A stretch of DNA of 48,327 bases, from NCBI RefSeq assembly GCF_000308875.1, contig NZ_BAGL01000087.1, positions 1 through 48,327 on the forward strand, written 5' to 3'. Made by a program: the position numbers and the translations under genes. Below, in pieces: positions 1-7,868 of the stretch. The notes under the pieces were generated by a model. It had not been told where the DNA came from, ran no database searches, and worked only from the letters and a program-made list of their open reading frames with translations. The stretch comes from Nocardia transvalensis NBRC 15921. GTDB taxonomy: Bacteria; Actinomycetota; Actinomycetes; Mycobacteriales; Mycobacteriaceae. The stretch's first letter is position 1, and each line of letters begins with the position of its first letter.

Positions 1-240
1 GGCGGAACAGGTGCCGCCCAGGCAGGCACGACCGGAGCAAGCGCGACCAGGCCCGGTAACGCCGGAACAGGCGCGGCGGGAGCAGGTGCGACCAGGCCCG
101 CTAGCGCCGGAACAGGTGCAGGCGGAACAGGTGCCGCCCAGGCAGGTGCGGCCGGAGCAGGGGGGACCAGGCCCGCTAGCGCCGGAACAGGCGCGGCGGG
201 AGCAAGTGCCGCCGGGGCGGGCGCGACCGGAGCGAATACA
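1..240 (+). repeat. Two-copy 120-bp higher-order repeat inside the coding region
   Basis: Bases 1-120 and 121-240 align end to end, closely in their first 85 bases or so and loosely after that. Each contains smaller units that begin with GCCGGAACAGG or GGCGGAACAGG. The segment beginning ACCAGGCC recurs at 46, 91, 166 and 241. In frame it encodes about 40 residues of Gly, Ala, Thr with an ATRP motif. The array continues left of the window. Confidence 0.8.
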
Positions 241-1890
241 ACCAGGCCGGGTAACGCCGGAGCGGGTGGGGCCGGAGCGGGTGCGGTGCAACGTGGTTCG
301 AAGGAACCTGGGGCACCGGAGCAGGGGGGCGGAGAGCAGGGGAAGGTCGGGGAGAAAGGTGGGGAGGCGGGTTCCGCTGCGTCGCCTACGGCGGATTCGA
401 TCAAGCGGACCGCTGCCGCCGCGGCGGGGGGTGAGGCCGCGACCGAGGCTATTCCGAAGTCTCAGGGAGCCAAGGGCGGGAAGCCTTCCGGTGCGGCTGG
501 AAAGGACGAGGCTCAGCCGGACGACAAGACCGGGGGCGAGGCGGAGACCGCGGCCATCCCGGCGGTGTCGAATCCCTCCGACGCCGCGACCATGGTGCTG
601 CCCGTCCAGCCGTCCGGAGATCAGCCCACCGAGAAGATCCGCACGAGCGGTGCGCAGCAGGGCGACCGGGTGGTACCACCGGCCGGTGGCCCGGCCCCGG
701 TGACCCGGCCGCCCGCCACCCCGCGTCCCGGCGCGGGGCCGAAAAACCCGTCGCCGCAAGGCCCTCCGAAGGGCCCCGCCCAGCAGGGCACACCCGGCTC
801 CCGCGGAGTTCAGGGCGCGCAGGGCCTGAGCGGCCAGGGCCCGCAAGGCCAACAGGGCAGCCCCAAAGGCCCGCAGCCCCCACAGGGCCCCCAAGGCGCA
901 CAAGGTCTTCAAGGTGCGCAAGGCCCTCAGGGCACACAAGGTCCCCAAGGCCCACAGGGCAGCCAGAGCCCCCAAGGACCACAGAGCGCGCAAGGCTCCC
1001 AGAGCCCACAGGGCACGCAAGGCTCCCGGGGCCCACAGGGCACGCAAAGCCCCCAGGGACCACAGAGCACGCAAAGCCCCCAAGGACCACAGAGCGCGCA
1101 AGGCTCCCAGAGCCCACAGGGCACGCAAAGCCCTCAAGGGCCACAGAGCGCCTCAGGCCCGCAGGGCACCTCGGGTCCGCGCGGAGGGCAGGGCGCGGAC
1201 GATTCCCCGGGCGCGCGAGGTTCTCGAGGCGTGGCGGGGCTGCAGGGGAGTCAAGGGGCCGGGCCGCAGGGGGAGCCGGGGCGGGCGGGGGCTGTGCGGC
1301 CGCCGGTCAGGCCGCGGCAGACCGCTAGTGCGCCGTCGCCGGCGGATGCGCATCCGACCTCCGCGCATCCGATTCCGCCGCAGCCTCGGACCGTCGCGCC
1401 GCCGCAGCACGTTCCGCCGGCCGGTCCTGCCGCACAGCAAGGTGGCGGGACGAACAAGCGCTGGCTGATCATCGCGGGTGCGGCCGTGGTGGTCGTGGCG
1501 GCGGTGATCGCCGCGGTCGTCGGGCTCGCCGGGAGCGGCACGGACAATTCGCCCGAGGGGAAGGTGAAGTCGGCCATCTCGAGCTACGCCGACGCGCTCG
1601 ACGGCGGCAATCTGAGCGAGTTGCGGGCGGCCACCTGTGGTCCGCTGCACGACTTCTATCAGAACATCGCCCCGGACCAGTTCGCCGGCGTGTACAAGCT
1701 CTCGGTGGATCAGAAGAAGGTGCCGCGGGTCGACAGCGTCGACAGCGTCCAGATCACCGGCGACAAGGCGGTCGCGCAGGCGACGGTGTACACCGAGGCC
1801 GATCCGAACAACCGGATCGCCCGCACCTTCGACCTGCAGCAGACCCCCGACGGCTGGAAGGTCTGCGATCCCCCGAACGCCGCCCGCTGA
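1..1890 (+). CDS. Membrane protein with Gly/Ala-rich and collagen-like repeats (5' partial)
   Basis: The frame is open from base 1 with no stop, so the gene starts left of the window; the GTG at 286 is only an internal candidate. Order of parts: a Gly/Ala/Thr-rich repeat (1-285), a charged Glu/Lys/Ala segment, collagen-like Gly-Pro-Gln triplets (about 800-1260), a Pro-rich linker, one transmembrane helix (about 1462-1535, preceded by NKRW), and a C-terminal domain of about 115 residues. The layout suggests a long cytosolic low-complexity N-terminus and an outward C-terminal domain of the DUF4878/Rv0361 kind; that comparison is from memory. Overlapping ORFs in the other frames over the repeats are shadows: purine-rich first codon positions support this frame. 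Function unknown. Confidence 0.75.
   Translation, partial: GGTGAAQAGTTGASATRPGNAGTGAAGAGATRPASAGTGAGGTGAAQAGAAGAGGTRPASAGTGAAGASAAGAGATGANTTRPGNAGAGGAGAGAVQRGSKEPGAPEQGGGEQGKVGEKGGEAGSAASPTADSIKRTAAAAAGGEAATEAIPKSQGAKGGKPSGAAGKDEAQPDDKTGGEAETAAIPAVSNPSDAATMVLPVQPSGDQPTEKIRTSGAQQGDRVVPPAGGPAPVTRPPATPRPGAGPKNPSPQGPPKGPAQQGTPGSRGVQGAQGLSGQGPQGQQGSPKGPQPPQGPQGAQGLQGAQGPQGTQGPQGPQGSQSPQGPQSAQGSQSPQGTQGSRGPQGTQSPQGPQSTQSPQGPQSAQGSQSPQGTQSPQGPQSASGPQGTSGPRGGQGADDSPGARGSRGVAGLQGSQGAGPQGEPGRAGAVRPPVRPRQTASAPSPADAHPTSAHPIPPQPRTVAPPQHVPPAGPAAQQGGGTNKRWLIIAGAAVVVVAAVIAAVVGLAGSGTDNSPEGKVKSAISSYADALDGGNLSELRAATCGPLHDFYQNIAPDQFAGVYKLSVDQKKVPRVDSVDSVQITGDKAVAQATVYTEADPNNRIARTFDLQQTPDGWKVCDPPNAAR
800..1260 (+). 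repeat. Collagen-like Gly-X-Y coding repeat (GPQ/GTQ/GSQ triplets)
   Basis: About 150 residues of Gly-Pro-Gln, Gly-Ala-Gln, Gly-Thr-Gln and Gly-Ser-Gln triplets, with some Gly-to-Ser replacements (SPQ, SAQ) in the middle. Most third positions of the triplet are Gln, unlike animal collagen. DNA units of 9 nt are shuffled rather than perfectly tandem. Confidence 0.85.
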
Positions 1891-2105
1891 TCCGTGGCGT
1901 AATCCGCGAATTTTGTGATGTCCGCCGCGACCCGTGACGTTTTCGCACGGGTCCGCGATGGACCTCACAGAGACCTGGTCGCTGGTCCGGAATGCCCGGT
2001 AGCATGGCCCGGTTACCCGACCGCGCCATCGACGGCCGGTCGCGGCCGAGGGGGTTCGGCCGCCCAGGGATTTACGCAGTAAGAGTTCGATAGGGAGCAA
2101 GGGAT

Positions 2106-3143
2106 ATGCCGCAGCTGGCATCCGACGCGCCGGCACCCACGGCATTGGTCGGTCGGCATTACCGCATCCGAGACCGCTACGACATCGGCCGGGAGAAGAT
2201 TCGCGAATTCGCGCGGGCGGTGCAGAACAGCCACCCGGCGCATCAGTACGAGTCCGATGCGAGCAAACTCGGCTGGGACGGCATCGTCGCGCCGCCCACG
2301 TTCGGGTCGGTGATCGGCATGTCCACCACGCAGGCGCTACTGGACACCGTCCTCTCGGACTACGACCTGTCGCAGATCCTGCAGACCGATCAGGTCTTCG
2401 AGATCCACCGCCCGATGATGCCCGGCGACCGGCTGCGCACCGAGGCCGTGATCGAGTCGATCCGCCGCGTGCGCGGCAACGACTTCCTCGTGGTCAAGGC
2501 GATCCTCACCGATGAATCCGGCGAGGTCGTCCTGGTCGCCTCCACCAGTATCGTGGCGCGGCTGGGCGCGGCCGACCCGGATATCGTGCGGCTGGTCGAG
2601 GGCTTGGTGATGCACCGCCGCAACGGCGACGCCGATCCGGACGTGCTGCAGACGCTGTCGGAGGACGGCATCGCGCGGGTTCCCACCCTGGCCGAATCAC
2701 GCAGCGGGACAACGGTTCACACCGAGCCGAACTTCGACGACCTGACCGTCGGATACGAACTGCCCGCCCTGGCCATGCGGCTGACCCGCGGCGATCTGGT
2801 GAACTACGCCGGCGTCTCCGGCGACCCCAACCCGATCCACTTCAGCGAGCACGCCGCCCGGCTGGCGGGCCTGCCGACGGTGGTCGCGCACGGCCTGCTG
2901 ACGATGGGCCTGGGCGGGCACTACCTGACGTCCTGGCTGGGCGATCCGACGGCGATCGAGAGCTACAGCGTGCGGCTGGCCGGATTCGTGCCGGTCGAGG
3001 CGATCACCCCCGCCGGCATCGACTTCACCGCCAAGATCAAGTCGCTGGATCCGGAGCGTCGAACCGCGACGGTCCTGCTCAGCGGCACCTCGGCGGGCAA
3101 GAAGCTGTTCGGCCGCGCGATCGCCCAGGTCCGGCTGAGCTGA
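2106..3143 (+). CDS. Fused (3R)-hydroxyacyl-ACP dehydratase, HadA/HadB type (MaoC-like double hotdog)
   Basis: 345 residues with two hotdog domains. Residues about 15-155 resemble the FAS1-type/HadA half. Residues about 205-345 are a MaoC half carrying the hydratase-2 motif, with D240 and H245 as the likely catalytic pair in GDPNPIHF. In mycolic-acid bacteria such proteins dehydrate 3-hydroxyacyl-ACP during FAS-II chain extension; mycobacteria usually make HadA and HadB as separate proteins, so this is the fused form. The ATG is preceded by GGAGCAAGGG (2093-2103). It stands alone between a membrane protein and a convergent DUF4185 gene. An acyl-CoA substrate cannot be excluded. Confidence 0.85.
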   Translation: MPQLASDAPAPTALVGRHYRIRDRYDIGREKIREFARAVQNSHPAHQYESDASKLGWDGIVAPPTFGSVIGMSTTQALLDTVLSDYDLSQILQTDQVFEIHRPMMPGDRLRTEAVIESIRRVRGNDFLVVKAILTDESGEVVLVASTSIVARLGAADPDIVRLVEGLVMHRRNGDADPDVLQTLSEDGIARVPTLAESRSGTTVHTEPNFDDLTVGYELPALAMRLTRGDLVNYAGVSGDPNPIHFSEHAARLAGLPTVVAHGLLTMGLGGHYLTSWLGDPTAIESYSVRLAGFVPVEAITPAGIDFTAKIKSLDPERRTATVLLSGTSAGKKLFGRAIAQVRLS

Positions 3144-3162
3144 GCCGCGCCGGTCCGAGGGA

Positions 3163-4638
3163 TCAGTCCAGCTCGGCGTGCATCAGGTAGACGTTGTAGT
3201 CGCTCCAGGTGCTGATCGTGAAGTAGAGGTCCGAGCCGGTGGACCACGGGTGGATGAAGCCGCCGTACAGCTCCGGATACTGGCTCACCGAGACCGTGGA
3301 GGTGCTGTCGGACCAGACGCCCTGCGGTGATTTCGCCTCGCGCAGCACGATGGCCGCCTTCGCGGTGTCGAGGTAGCTCATCTGCCAGACGTCGCGGCCG
3401 GGGTCGTAGCGCACCGACAGTTCACCGGCGGGCCCGTCGACGATCGGCGTGGCCGAGGTGGCGCCGCCGACGGGCGTCCAGCTCCCGTCCCGCCAGTACT
3501 GATAGGCGGTGGTGTTGAGCACCTGGTCCTTCGGCACCCGGGCCAGCCCCACCGATCCGAGCCGGGTGTTGGGCGTGCCGAAGACGTAGACGTAGTCGCC
3601 GTGCGGAACCATCGTGGACACTTGGAAATTCGCGAGCCCGAAGATGTTGTCCCAGCGCGCGTGCGGATCCTTGGTCCAGGTCTGGCCGTGGTCGTCGGAG
3701 TAGGCGATGCCACCGTAGTTGGTGTAGAAGGTGCCCGGAAGGCTGTTCCAGGTGCGAATCGACATGTAGCTCAGGTACTGCCGGTCGCCGAGCGCGAAGC
3801 CGGAGGTCGGGATCGTGGTGATCTCGATGTTGTCCTTCTTGCGGCTCGACAACACCTCCGCGGCGTGACAGCGGTCGTCGGTGACCATGCGGTCGAGGAC
3901 GACGCCCTGACTCAGGTCGCGATTGCTACTGAAGGCCAGCAGATTGCTGCGCCAGTCGCCGCCCATACCGCCGGGCGGGTGGAAGCCGACGCCCACGGTG
4001 TCGCCGAAGGCCATCGCGATCTCGTCCGGCGCGCTCTCCCACATGATCCCGAGATCGGTGCCGTACACCTGCCACCGCTTGTCGGTGCGGTTGACCGAAC
4101 CGGCGCCGGTCAGCTTGCTCACCTCACGCACGGCCCGCACGCCGGGTGCGGCCGGGGCGGCCGTCCGGGGCGCGGCCTCGACGGGCGGATCGGCTCGCGG
4201 CGGAGGCGGCGGCCCGGGATCCGGCGAGGGTCCCGGCGGCAGCGCGAAGTAGAACGGGTTGGGTTTGAGCAGCAGCTCCGGCAGGCCGAGGCGGTTCAGC
4301 AGGCCCGGCGGCGGCTCGGGGGCATCGGTGAGATCCGGGCACGGGTTGGCGCACGGATCCGGCGGCAGGTCCATGTGGGTGCGTGTGGGCGTCGCGGCGG
4401 CCGGAGCGCCCGGATCGGTCGTGACCACCGGATACGGGATCGGCACCTCGAGCGTCTTCGGCACCAGATTCGCGTGGCCGGGCGCCGGATCGGCCGCGCA
4501 CGGCCCGGTCCCGGGAATCGTTGCGCCGGGCGCGGATTCGCCGTCCGGCGCGGCGAACGCCGCCGGATGCTGTGCGCCCGCCAGCATTCCGGCGCTCACG
4601 ACAACCGCCCCAACGACGGCCGACAGCCGCACGGCCAT
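3163..4638 (-). CDS. Secreted DUF4185 protein, candidate endo-D-arabinanase (GH183-like)
   Basis: 491 residues from ATG 4638, chosen over GTG 4656 because GAGGGG lies 7 nt upstream of the ATG. A signal peptide (MAVRLSAVVGAVVVSAGML, Ala-rich cleavage region) is followed by a Pro-rich linker of about 120 residues and a DUF4185 domain, with characteristic blocks GTDLGIMWE, FGDTVGVGF, YGGIAYSDDHGQTW and YGGFIHPW. DUF4185 members from mycobacteria and relatives have been shown to cleave D-arabinan (family GH183), so arabinogalactan or lipoarabinomannan is the likely substrate; whether this member is active is inference. It converges on the dehydratase gene. Confidence 0.78.
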   Translation of the reverse strand: MAVRLSAVVGAVVVSAGMLAGAQHPAAFAAPDGESAPGATIPGTGPCAADPAPGHANLVPKTLEVPIPYPVVTTDPGAPAAATPTRTHMDLPPDPCANPCPDLTDAPEPPPGLLNRLGLPELLLKPNPFYFALPPGPSPDPGPPPPPRADPPVEAAPRTAAPAAPGVRAVREVSKLTGAGSVNRTDKRWQVYGTDLGIMWESAPDEIAMAFGDTVGVGFHPPGGMGGDWRSNLLAFSSNRDLSQGVVLDRMVTDDRCHAAEVLSSRKKDNIEITTIPTSGFALGDRQYLSYMSIRTWNSLPGTFYTNYGGIAYSDDHGQTWTKDPHARWDNIFGLANFQVSTMVPHGDYVYVFGTPNTRLGSVGLARVPKDQVLNTTAYQYWRDGSWTPVGGATSATPIVDGPAGELSVRYDPGRDVWQMSYLDTAKAAIVLREAKSPQGVWSDSTSTVSVSQYPELYGGFIHPWSTGSDLYFTISTWSDYNVYLMHAELD

Positions 4639-4863
4639 GGTCCAACCCCTCGACACCGTGTATTCGCGCGTATCCGGACGCCGCGCACTGCCGCGGCGCT
4701 CTCACCGCGCCAGACACTACCGGGACGAAACGGGTGATTCGTGGCATTCGGCGCCGGTGTCCGCCGGGCGAGTTCCCCAGCGGCGAGGTGAAAGCTGTGA
4801 ATGATCCACAGGGAACGCGATTACAGTGGGATTCGACCCACGAATTCCTGTTCGGAGCGCCAT
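4639..4863. promoter_or_regulatory. Divergent intergenic region between the DUF4185 and Excalibur genes
   Basis: 225 nt holding both promoters. On the plus strand TACAGT (4822-4827) is a TANNNT-type -10 candidate with no clear -35. It is followed by a small hairpin, GTGGG (4826-4830) and CCCAC (4837-4841) around ATTCGA. The ORF that starts at 4801 is not favoured as a CDS start. Confidence 0.35.
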
Positions 4864-5262
4864 ATGTCCGTGGACGAGACCACCACCCACCCTCGTCGGC
4901 TGCCGGGCGGGCGCGCCGTCACCAGGAACGCCCTTCTCCGGCGCGTACTCCCGGCGATCGCCGCGGCCGGCGTGCTCACGTTCGGCGCGGCGGCGCCGGC
5001 CCTCGCCGCCCCACGTGACGGCGGTTCACCGCCCCCGGGTTCCAGCGGCGCGGCGCCGAGTGCGGGCGGCTCCGGCTGGTCGGACAGCCCGAACGAGACG
5101 GTGCTGACGCCGCCGTCGGACGAGCCGTCCGGATACCCGTTCTACGCGACCTGTGGACAGGTCTGGGCGGAGCACGGCGGGCCGCTGTACGCCGGCCAGC
5201 GGGGGTATCGCCCGCAGCTGGATTCCGACGGCAACGGCGTCGCGTGCGATCTGCCGCAGTGA
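4864..5262 (+). CDS. Exported Excalibur calcium-binding domain protein
   Basis: 132 residues from ATG 4864, supported by GGAG at 4854-4857; ATG 4801 is in frame but has no ribosome site. The N-terminal hydrophobic stretch (about residues 20-45) ends in APALAA, a plausible signal peptidase site. A Pro/Ser/Gly linker follows, then a C-terminal Excalibur motif of about 35 residues with FYATCGQVW and DSDGNGVACD. The Asp-rich loop resembles a calcium-binding EF-hand loop and the two Cys probably form a disulfide. Family members are found on the actinobacterial cell surface. Convergent with the EmbR-like gene, 7 bp apart. Confidence 0.85.
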   Translation: MSVDETTTHPRRLPGGRAVTRNALLRRVLPAIAAAGVLTFGAAAPALAAPRDGGSPPPGSSGAAPSAGGSGWSDSPNETVLTPPSDEPSGYPFYATCGQVWAEHGGPLYAGQRGYRPQLDSDGNGVACDLPQ

Positions 5263-5269
5263 GCCCGCG

Positions 5270-6496
5270 TCAGTCCGCGTCGGCCTGGAAGACCAGTACG
5301 GTGGCCCCGATCCGGACCACGTCGCCGTGGGTGAGCATGGCGCCGCTGTCGACCGACTGCTCGTTGATGTAGATCCCGTTGGCGGAGTGCAGATCCTTGA
5401 TCAGCAGTCCGGCCCGGCTGGGCTGGATATGCGCGTGATACCGGCTCACCTTGGGGTCGTCGAGCACCAGATCGTTGTCGGTCATGCGGCCGATCTTCAA
5501 GCCGCCCTTGGTGATCGGCACCGTGCGGCCGTCCGGCAGCCGCAGCCGCCCGCCGCGGGCGCTGCGCGGCACCTCGGTGACCGTCTCCGTCATCGCCTTG
5601 GCCATGCGCTCGGCCTGCACGATCGCGAGGGTGTTCAGCGGCTCCTGCCGCAGCACCCGCTGCTCCAGTTCGACCAGTGCCGGACCCGGATCGATACCGA
5701 GTTCGTCGGCGAGCACCGTGCGCACGCGGCGGCAGGCGTCCAGCGCGTCGGCCTGGCGGCCCGACAGGTACAGCGCGGTGATCAGCTGCGCCCACAGCGG
5801 CTCCCGCAGCGGGTGCGCGTTGGTCATCGCCACCAGCTCGCCCACCACCGAAGACGCACGCCCGCACGAGATCTCGGCGTCGATCCGGGCGGAGGCGACC
5901 AGCAGCCGCTCCTCGTCCATGGCCGTCGCGAAGCTCTCGGCGAACGACAGCCCGGACAGGTCGTCGAGCGCCTTCCCGGTCCATTCGGCCAGGGCCGAGG
6001 CGAATCGCCGCGACGCGCCCTCGTGATCGCCGGCGTCGGCGTATTCGGTGCCCGCGCGCCGGGCCAGTTCGAACCGGCCCAGATCGCAGCCGCTGTCGGG
6101 CACCTCGAGCCGGTAGCCCGACGATTCGGTGCGCAGCACCACCGCCGGGTCCACCCCCGAATTGCGCAGGGCCTTGCGGATATTCGAGACGAAGACCTGG
6201 AGGCTGGCCTGATAGGAGTCCGGCGGCTGCTCGCTCCAGACCATATCGGCCAGGGCCTGCGACGACACCGCGCGACGGCGGTTCACGGTGAGCGCGGCCA
6301 GCAGCGCCCGCGGCTTGGGACCGCCGACGGCCACCGGCGCGCCGTCGACGAGTAACTGCACCGGCCCCAGGACACGCACATCCAAGCGCTGCGTATCCGC
6401 GACTCTGTGACCGGACGTATCGGCGTTGCCCGAATTCGTCATCGGTCCCGTATCGCGTGCATGACCGGGTTCGGGCGAACCCGACGTGGTACCCAT
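5270..6496 (-). CDS. EmbR-like transcriptional regulator (winged helix, BTAD, FHA)
   Basis: 408 residues in the EmbR arrangement: OmpR/SARP winged helix (about 38-133), bacterial transcriptional activator domain (about 140-285), and a C-terminal FHA domain (about 316-403) with G336/R337, S351, H354 and N373/G374 at the phosphothreonine-binding positions. In M. tuberculosis EmbR binds phosphorylated Ser/Thr kinase partners and controls arabinosyltransferase genes. FHA residues here are intact, so phosphopeptide binding is likely; the target genes are unknown, and no kinase or emb gene lies in the window. Start 6496 is the first in frame; an ATG at 6442 is the alternative, since the first 35 residues look disordered. 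Confidence 0.85.
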   Translation of the reverse strand: MGTTSGSPEPGHARDTGPMTNSGNADTSGHRVADTQRLDVRVLGPVQLLVDGAPVAVGGPKPRALLAALTVNRRRAVSSQALADMVWSEQPPDSYQASLQVFVSNIRKALRNSGVDPAVVLRTESSGYRLEVPDSGCDLGRFELARRAGTEYADAGDHEGASRRFASALAEWTGKALDDLSGLSFAESFATAMDEERLLVASARIDAEISCGRASSVVGELVAMTNAHPLREPLWAQLITALYLSGRQADALDACRRVRTVLADELGIDPGPALVELEQRVLRQEPLNTLAIVQAERMAKAMTETVTEVPRSARGGRLRLPDGRTVPITKGGLKIGRMTDNDLVLDDPKVSRYHAHIQPSRAGLLIKDLHSANGIYINEQSVDSGAMLTHGDVVRIGATVLVFQADAD

Positions 6497-6578
6497 ACGC
6501 TCACGAAATCAGCCGCCGCCCCGGATAGCAACATCTGCACCGTGCGGAATCCTCCTCCTCCGGATCCCAGCGTCACCG

Positions 6579-7616
6579 CTACTTCGCGCTGACCGACTTG
6601 CCCGCGGACTTCAGGTCGTTGCAGGCCTCGACGACGCGGTCGGCCATCGAGGTCTCGGCCTTCTTCAGGTAGCTGCGGGGGTCGTAGACCTTCTTGTTGC
6701 CGACCTCGCCGTCGATCTTCAGCACGCCGTCGTAGTTGGCGAACATGTGGGCGGCGATCGGGCGGGTGAACGCGTACTGGGTGTCGGTGTCGACGTTCAT
6801 CTTCACCACGCCGTACTTCAGCGAATCCTCGATCTCGGACTTCAGCGAGCCCGAGCCGCCGTGGAAGACGAAGTCGAACGGCTTGGAGCCTTCCGGCAGG
6901 CCCAGCTTGGCGGTAGCCACGCGCTGGCCCTCGGCGAGCACATCGGGGCGCAGCTTCACATTGCCCGGCTTGTACACGCCGTGCACGTTGCCGAAGGTCG
7001 CGGCCAGCAGGTACTTGCCGTTCTCGCCCGCGCCCAGCGCCGCGATGGTCTTCTCGAAGTCCTCCGGCGAGGTGTAGAGCTTCTCGTTGATGGCGTTCTC
7101 GACGCCGTCCTCTTCACCGCCGACGACGCCGATCTCGACCTCGAGAATGATGTTCGCGGCAGCGGTCTGCTTGAGCAGTTCCTTCGCGATCTCGAGGTTC
7201 TCGTCGATCGGGATGGCCGAACCGTCCCACATGTGCGACTGGAACAGCGGGTTCTGCCCGGCCTTCACCCGCTCCTGGGAGATGGCGATCAGCGGGCGCA
7301 CGAAGGTGTCCAGCTTGTCCTTGGGGCAGTGGTCGGTGTGCAGCGCGATGGTGACGTCGTAGCGCGCGGCCACCACGTGGGCGAACTCCGCCAGCGCGGT
7401 CGCGCCGACGACCATATCCTTCACGCCCTGGCCGGAGCCGAATTCGGCGCCGCCCGTGGAGAACTGGATGATGCCGTCACTGCCCGCCTCGGCGAAGCCG
7501 CGGATCGCCGCGTTGATCGTCTCCGACGACGTGCAGTTGATCGCGGGGAAGGCGAAGGAGTTCTCTTTGGCCCGACCGAGCATCTCGGCGTAGACCTCCG
7601 GAGTCGCGATGGGCAC
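6579..7616 (-). CDS. fba: Class II fructose-bisphosphate aldolase
   Basis: 345 residues from GTG 7616, which has a GGAGG site about 7 nt upstream; longer frames to 7949 are artefacts. The zinc ligands H96, H212 and H252, and D95 (catalytic Asp), fall at the same numbers as in M. tuberculosis Fba, within HTDHCPKD, TFGNVHGVYK and FVFHGGSGS. It catalyses reversible cleavage of fructose 1,6-bisphosphate to dihydroxyacetone phosphate and glyceraldehyde 3-phosphate in the cytosol. In M. tuberculosis fba (Rv0363c) also lies beside a DedA gene (Rv0364), the same pairing as here. A palindrome at 7644-7659 and a repeat cluster at 7706-7789 lie upstream. Confidence 0.97.
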   Translation of the reverse strand: MPIATPEVYAEMLGRAKENSFAFPAINCTSSETINAAIRGFAEAGSDGIIQFSTGGAEFGSGQGVKDMVVGATALAEFAHVVAARYDVTIALHTDHCPKDKLDTFVRPLIAISQERVKAGQNPLFQSHMWDGSAIPIDENLEIAKELLKQTAAANIILEVEIGVVGGEEDGVENAINEKLYTSPEDFEKTIAALGAGENGKYLLAATFGNVHGVYKPGNVKLRPDVLAEGQRVATAKLGLPEGSKPFDFVFHGGSGSLKSEIEDSLKYGVVKMNVDTDTQYAFTRPIAAHMFANYDGVLKIDGEVGNKKVYDPRSYLKKAETSMADRVVEACNDLKSAGKSVSAK

Positions 7617-7643
7617 TGCAAGACCTCCGTGTGTGTGCTGCGA

Positions 7644-7659
7644 ACAACAATTCTGTTGT
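7644..7659. promoter_or_regulatory. Perfect palindrome upstream of fba, candidate operator
   Basis: ACAACA and TGTTGT arms around ATTC, 28 nt from the fba start codon. It is AT-rich against a GC-rich background. On the minus strand TAGGGT (7665-7670) is a possible -10 just upstream, so a bound protein would sit near the transcription start. Confidence 0.4.
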
Positions 7660-7705
7660 GAATACCCTAAGTTCCGCGCTGTCCCGGGGGGAAGGCGGGC
7701 TGGGG

Positions 7706-7730
7706 TTCCCGGCCGAAAGCATGCCGGGAA
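7706..7730. repeat. Interspersed hairpin element, copy 1
   Basis: Arms TTCCCGGC (7706-7713) and GCCGGGAA (7723-7730) around loop CGAAAGCAT. It lies between divergent genes fba and DedA, where a terminator has no obvious use. Member of a six-copy family in this window. Confidence 0.75.
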
Positions 7731-7789
7731 AACGGGATGCGGGATGCCGGGCAACGGGATGCGGGGTGCCGGGAAAACGGGATGCGGGG
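7721..7789. repeat. Three tandem 23-bp repeats beside the hairpin element
   Basis: Units begin at 7721, 7744 and 7767, with the pattern (A)TGCCGGG then AACGGGATGCGGG; the third copy lacks the first A but gains a G. The first unit begins in the last two loop bases and right arm of the hairpin, as if the array grew from it. Noncoding. Confidence 0.75.
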
Positions 7790-7855
7790 ATGTGGCTCGA
7801 CCAGGAACCTTCTGTGAGGTTGCCGTGACGTTCGGTGCGATAGCCGCAGTCCCGG

Positions 7856-7861
7856 TACTGT
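7856..7861 (+). promoter_or_regulatory. Candidate -10 box for a leaderless DedA transcript
   Basis: TACTGT fits the actinobacterial TANNNT -10 pattern and lies 7 nt before GTG 7869, the spacing expected when transcription begins at the start codon. No good ribosome-binding site precedes that GTG. Confidence 0.35.
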
Positions 7862-7868
7862 GGGGGCC

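Noticed and set aside
1..300. Alternative reading frame at 11-703 (Pro/Glu/Gln/Arg-rich)
   Set aside because: It is a shadow of the Gly/Ala/Thr frame that stays open to base 1 and continues to the conserved C-terminal domain.
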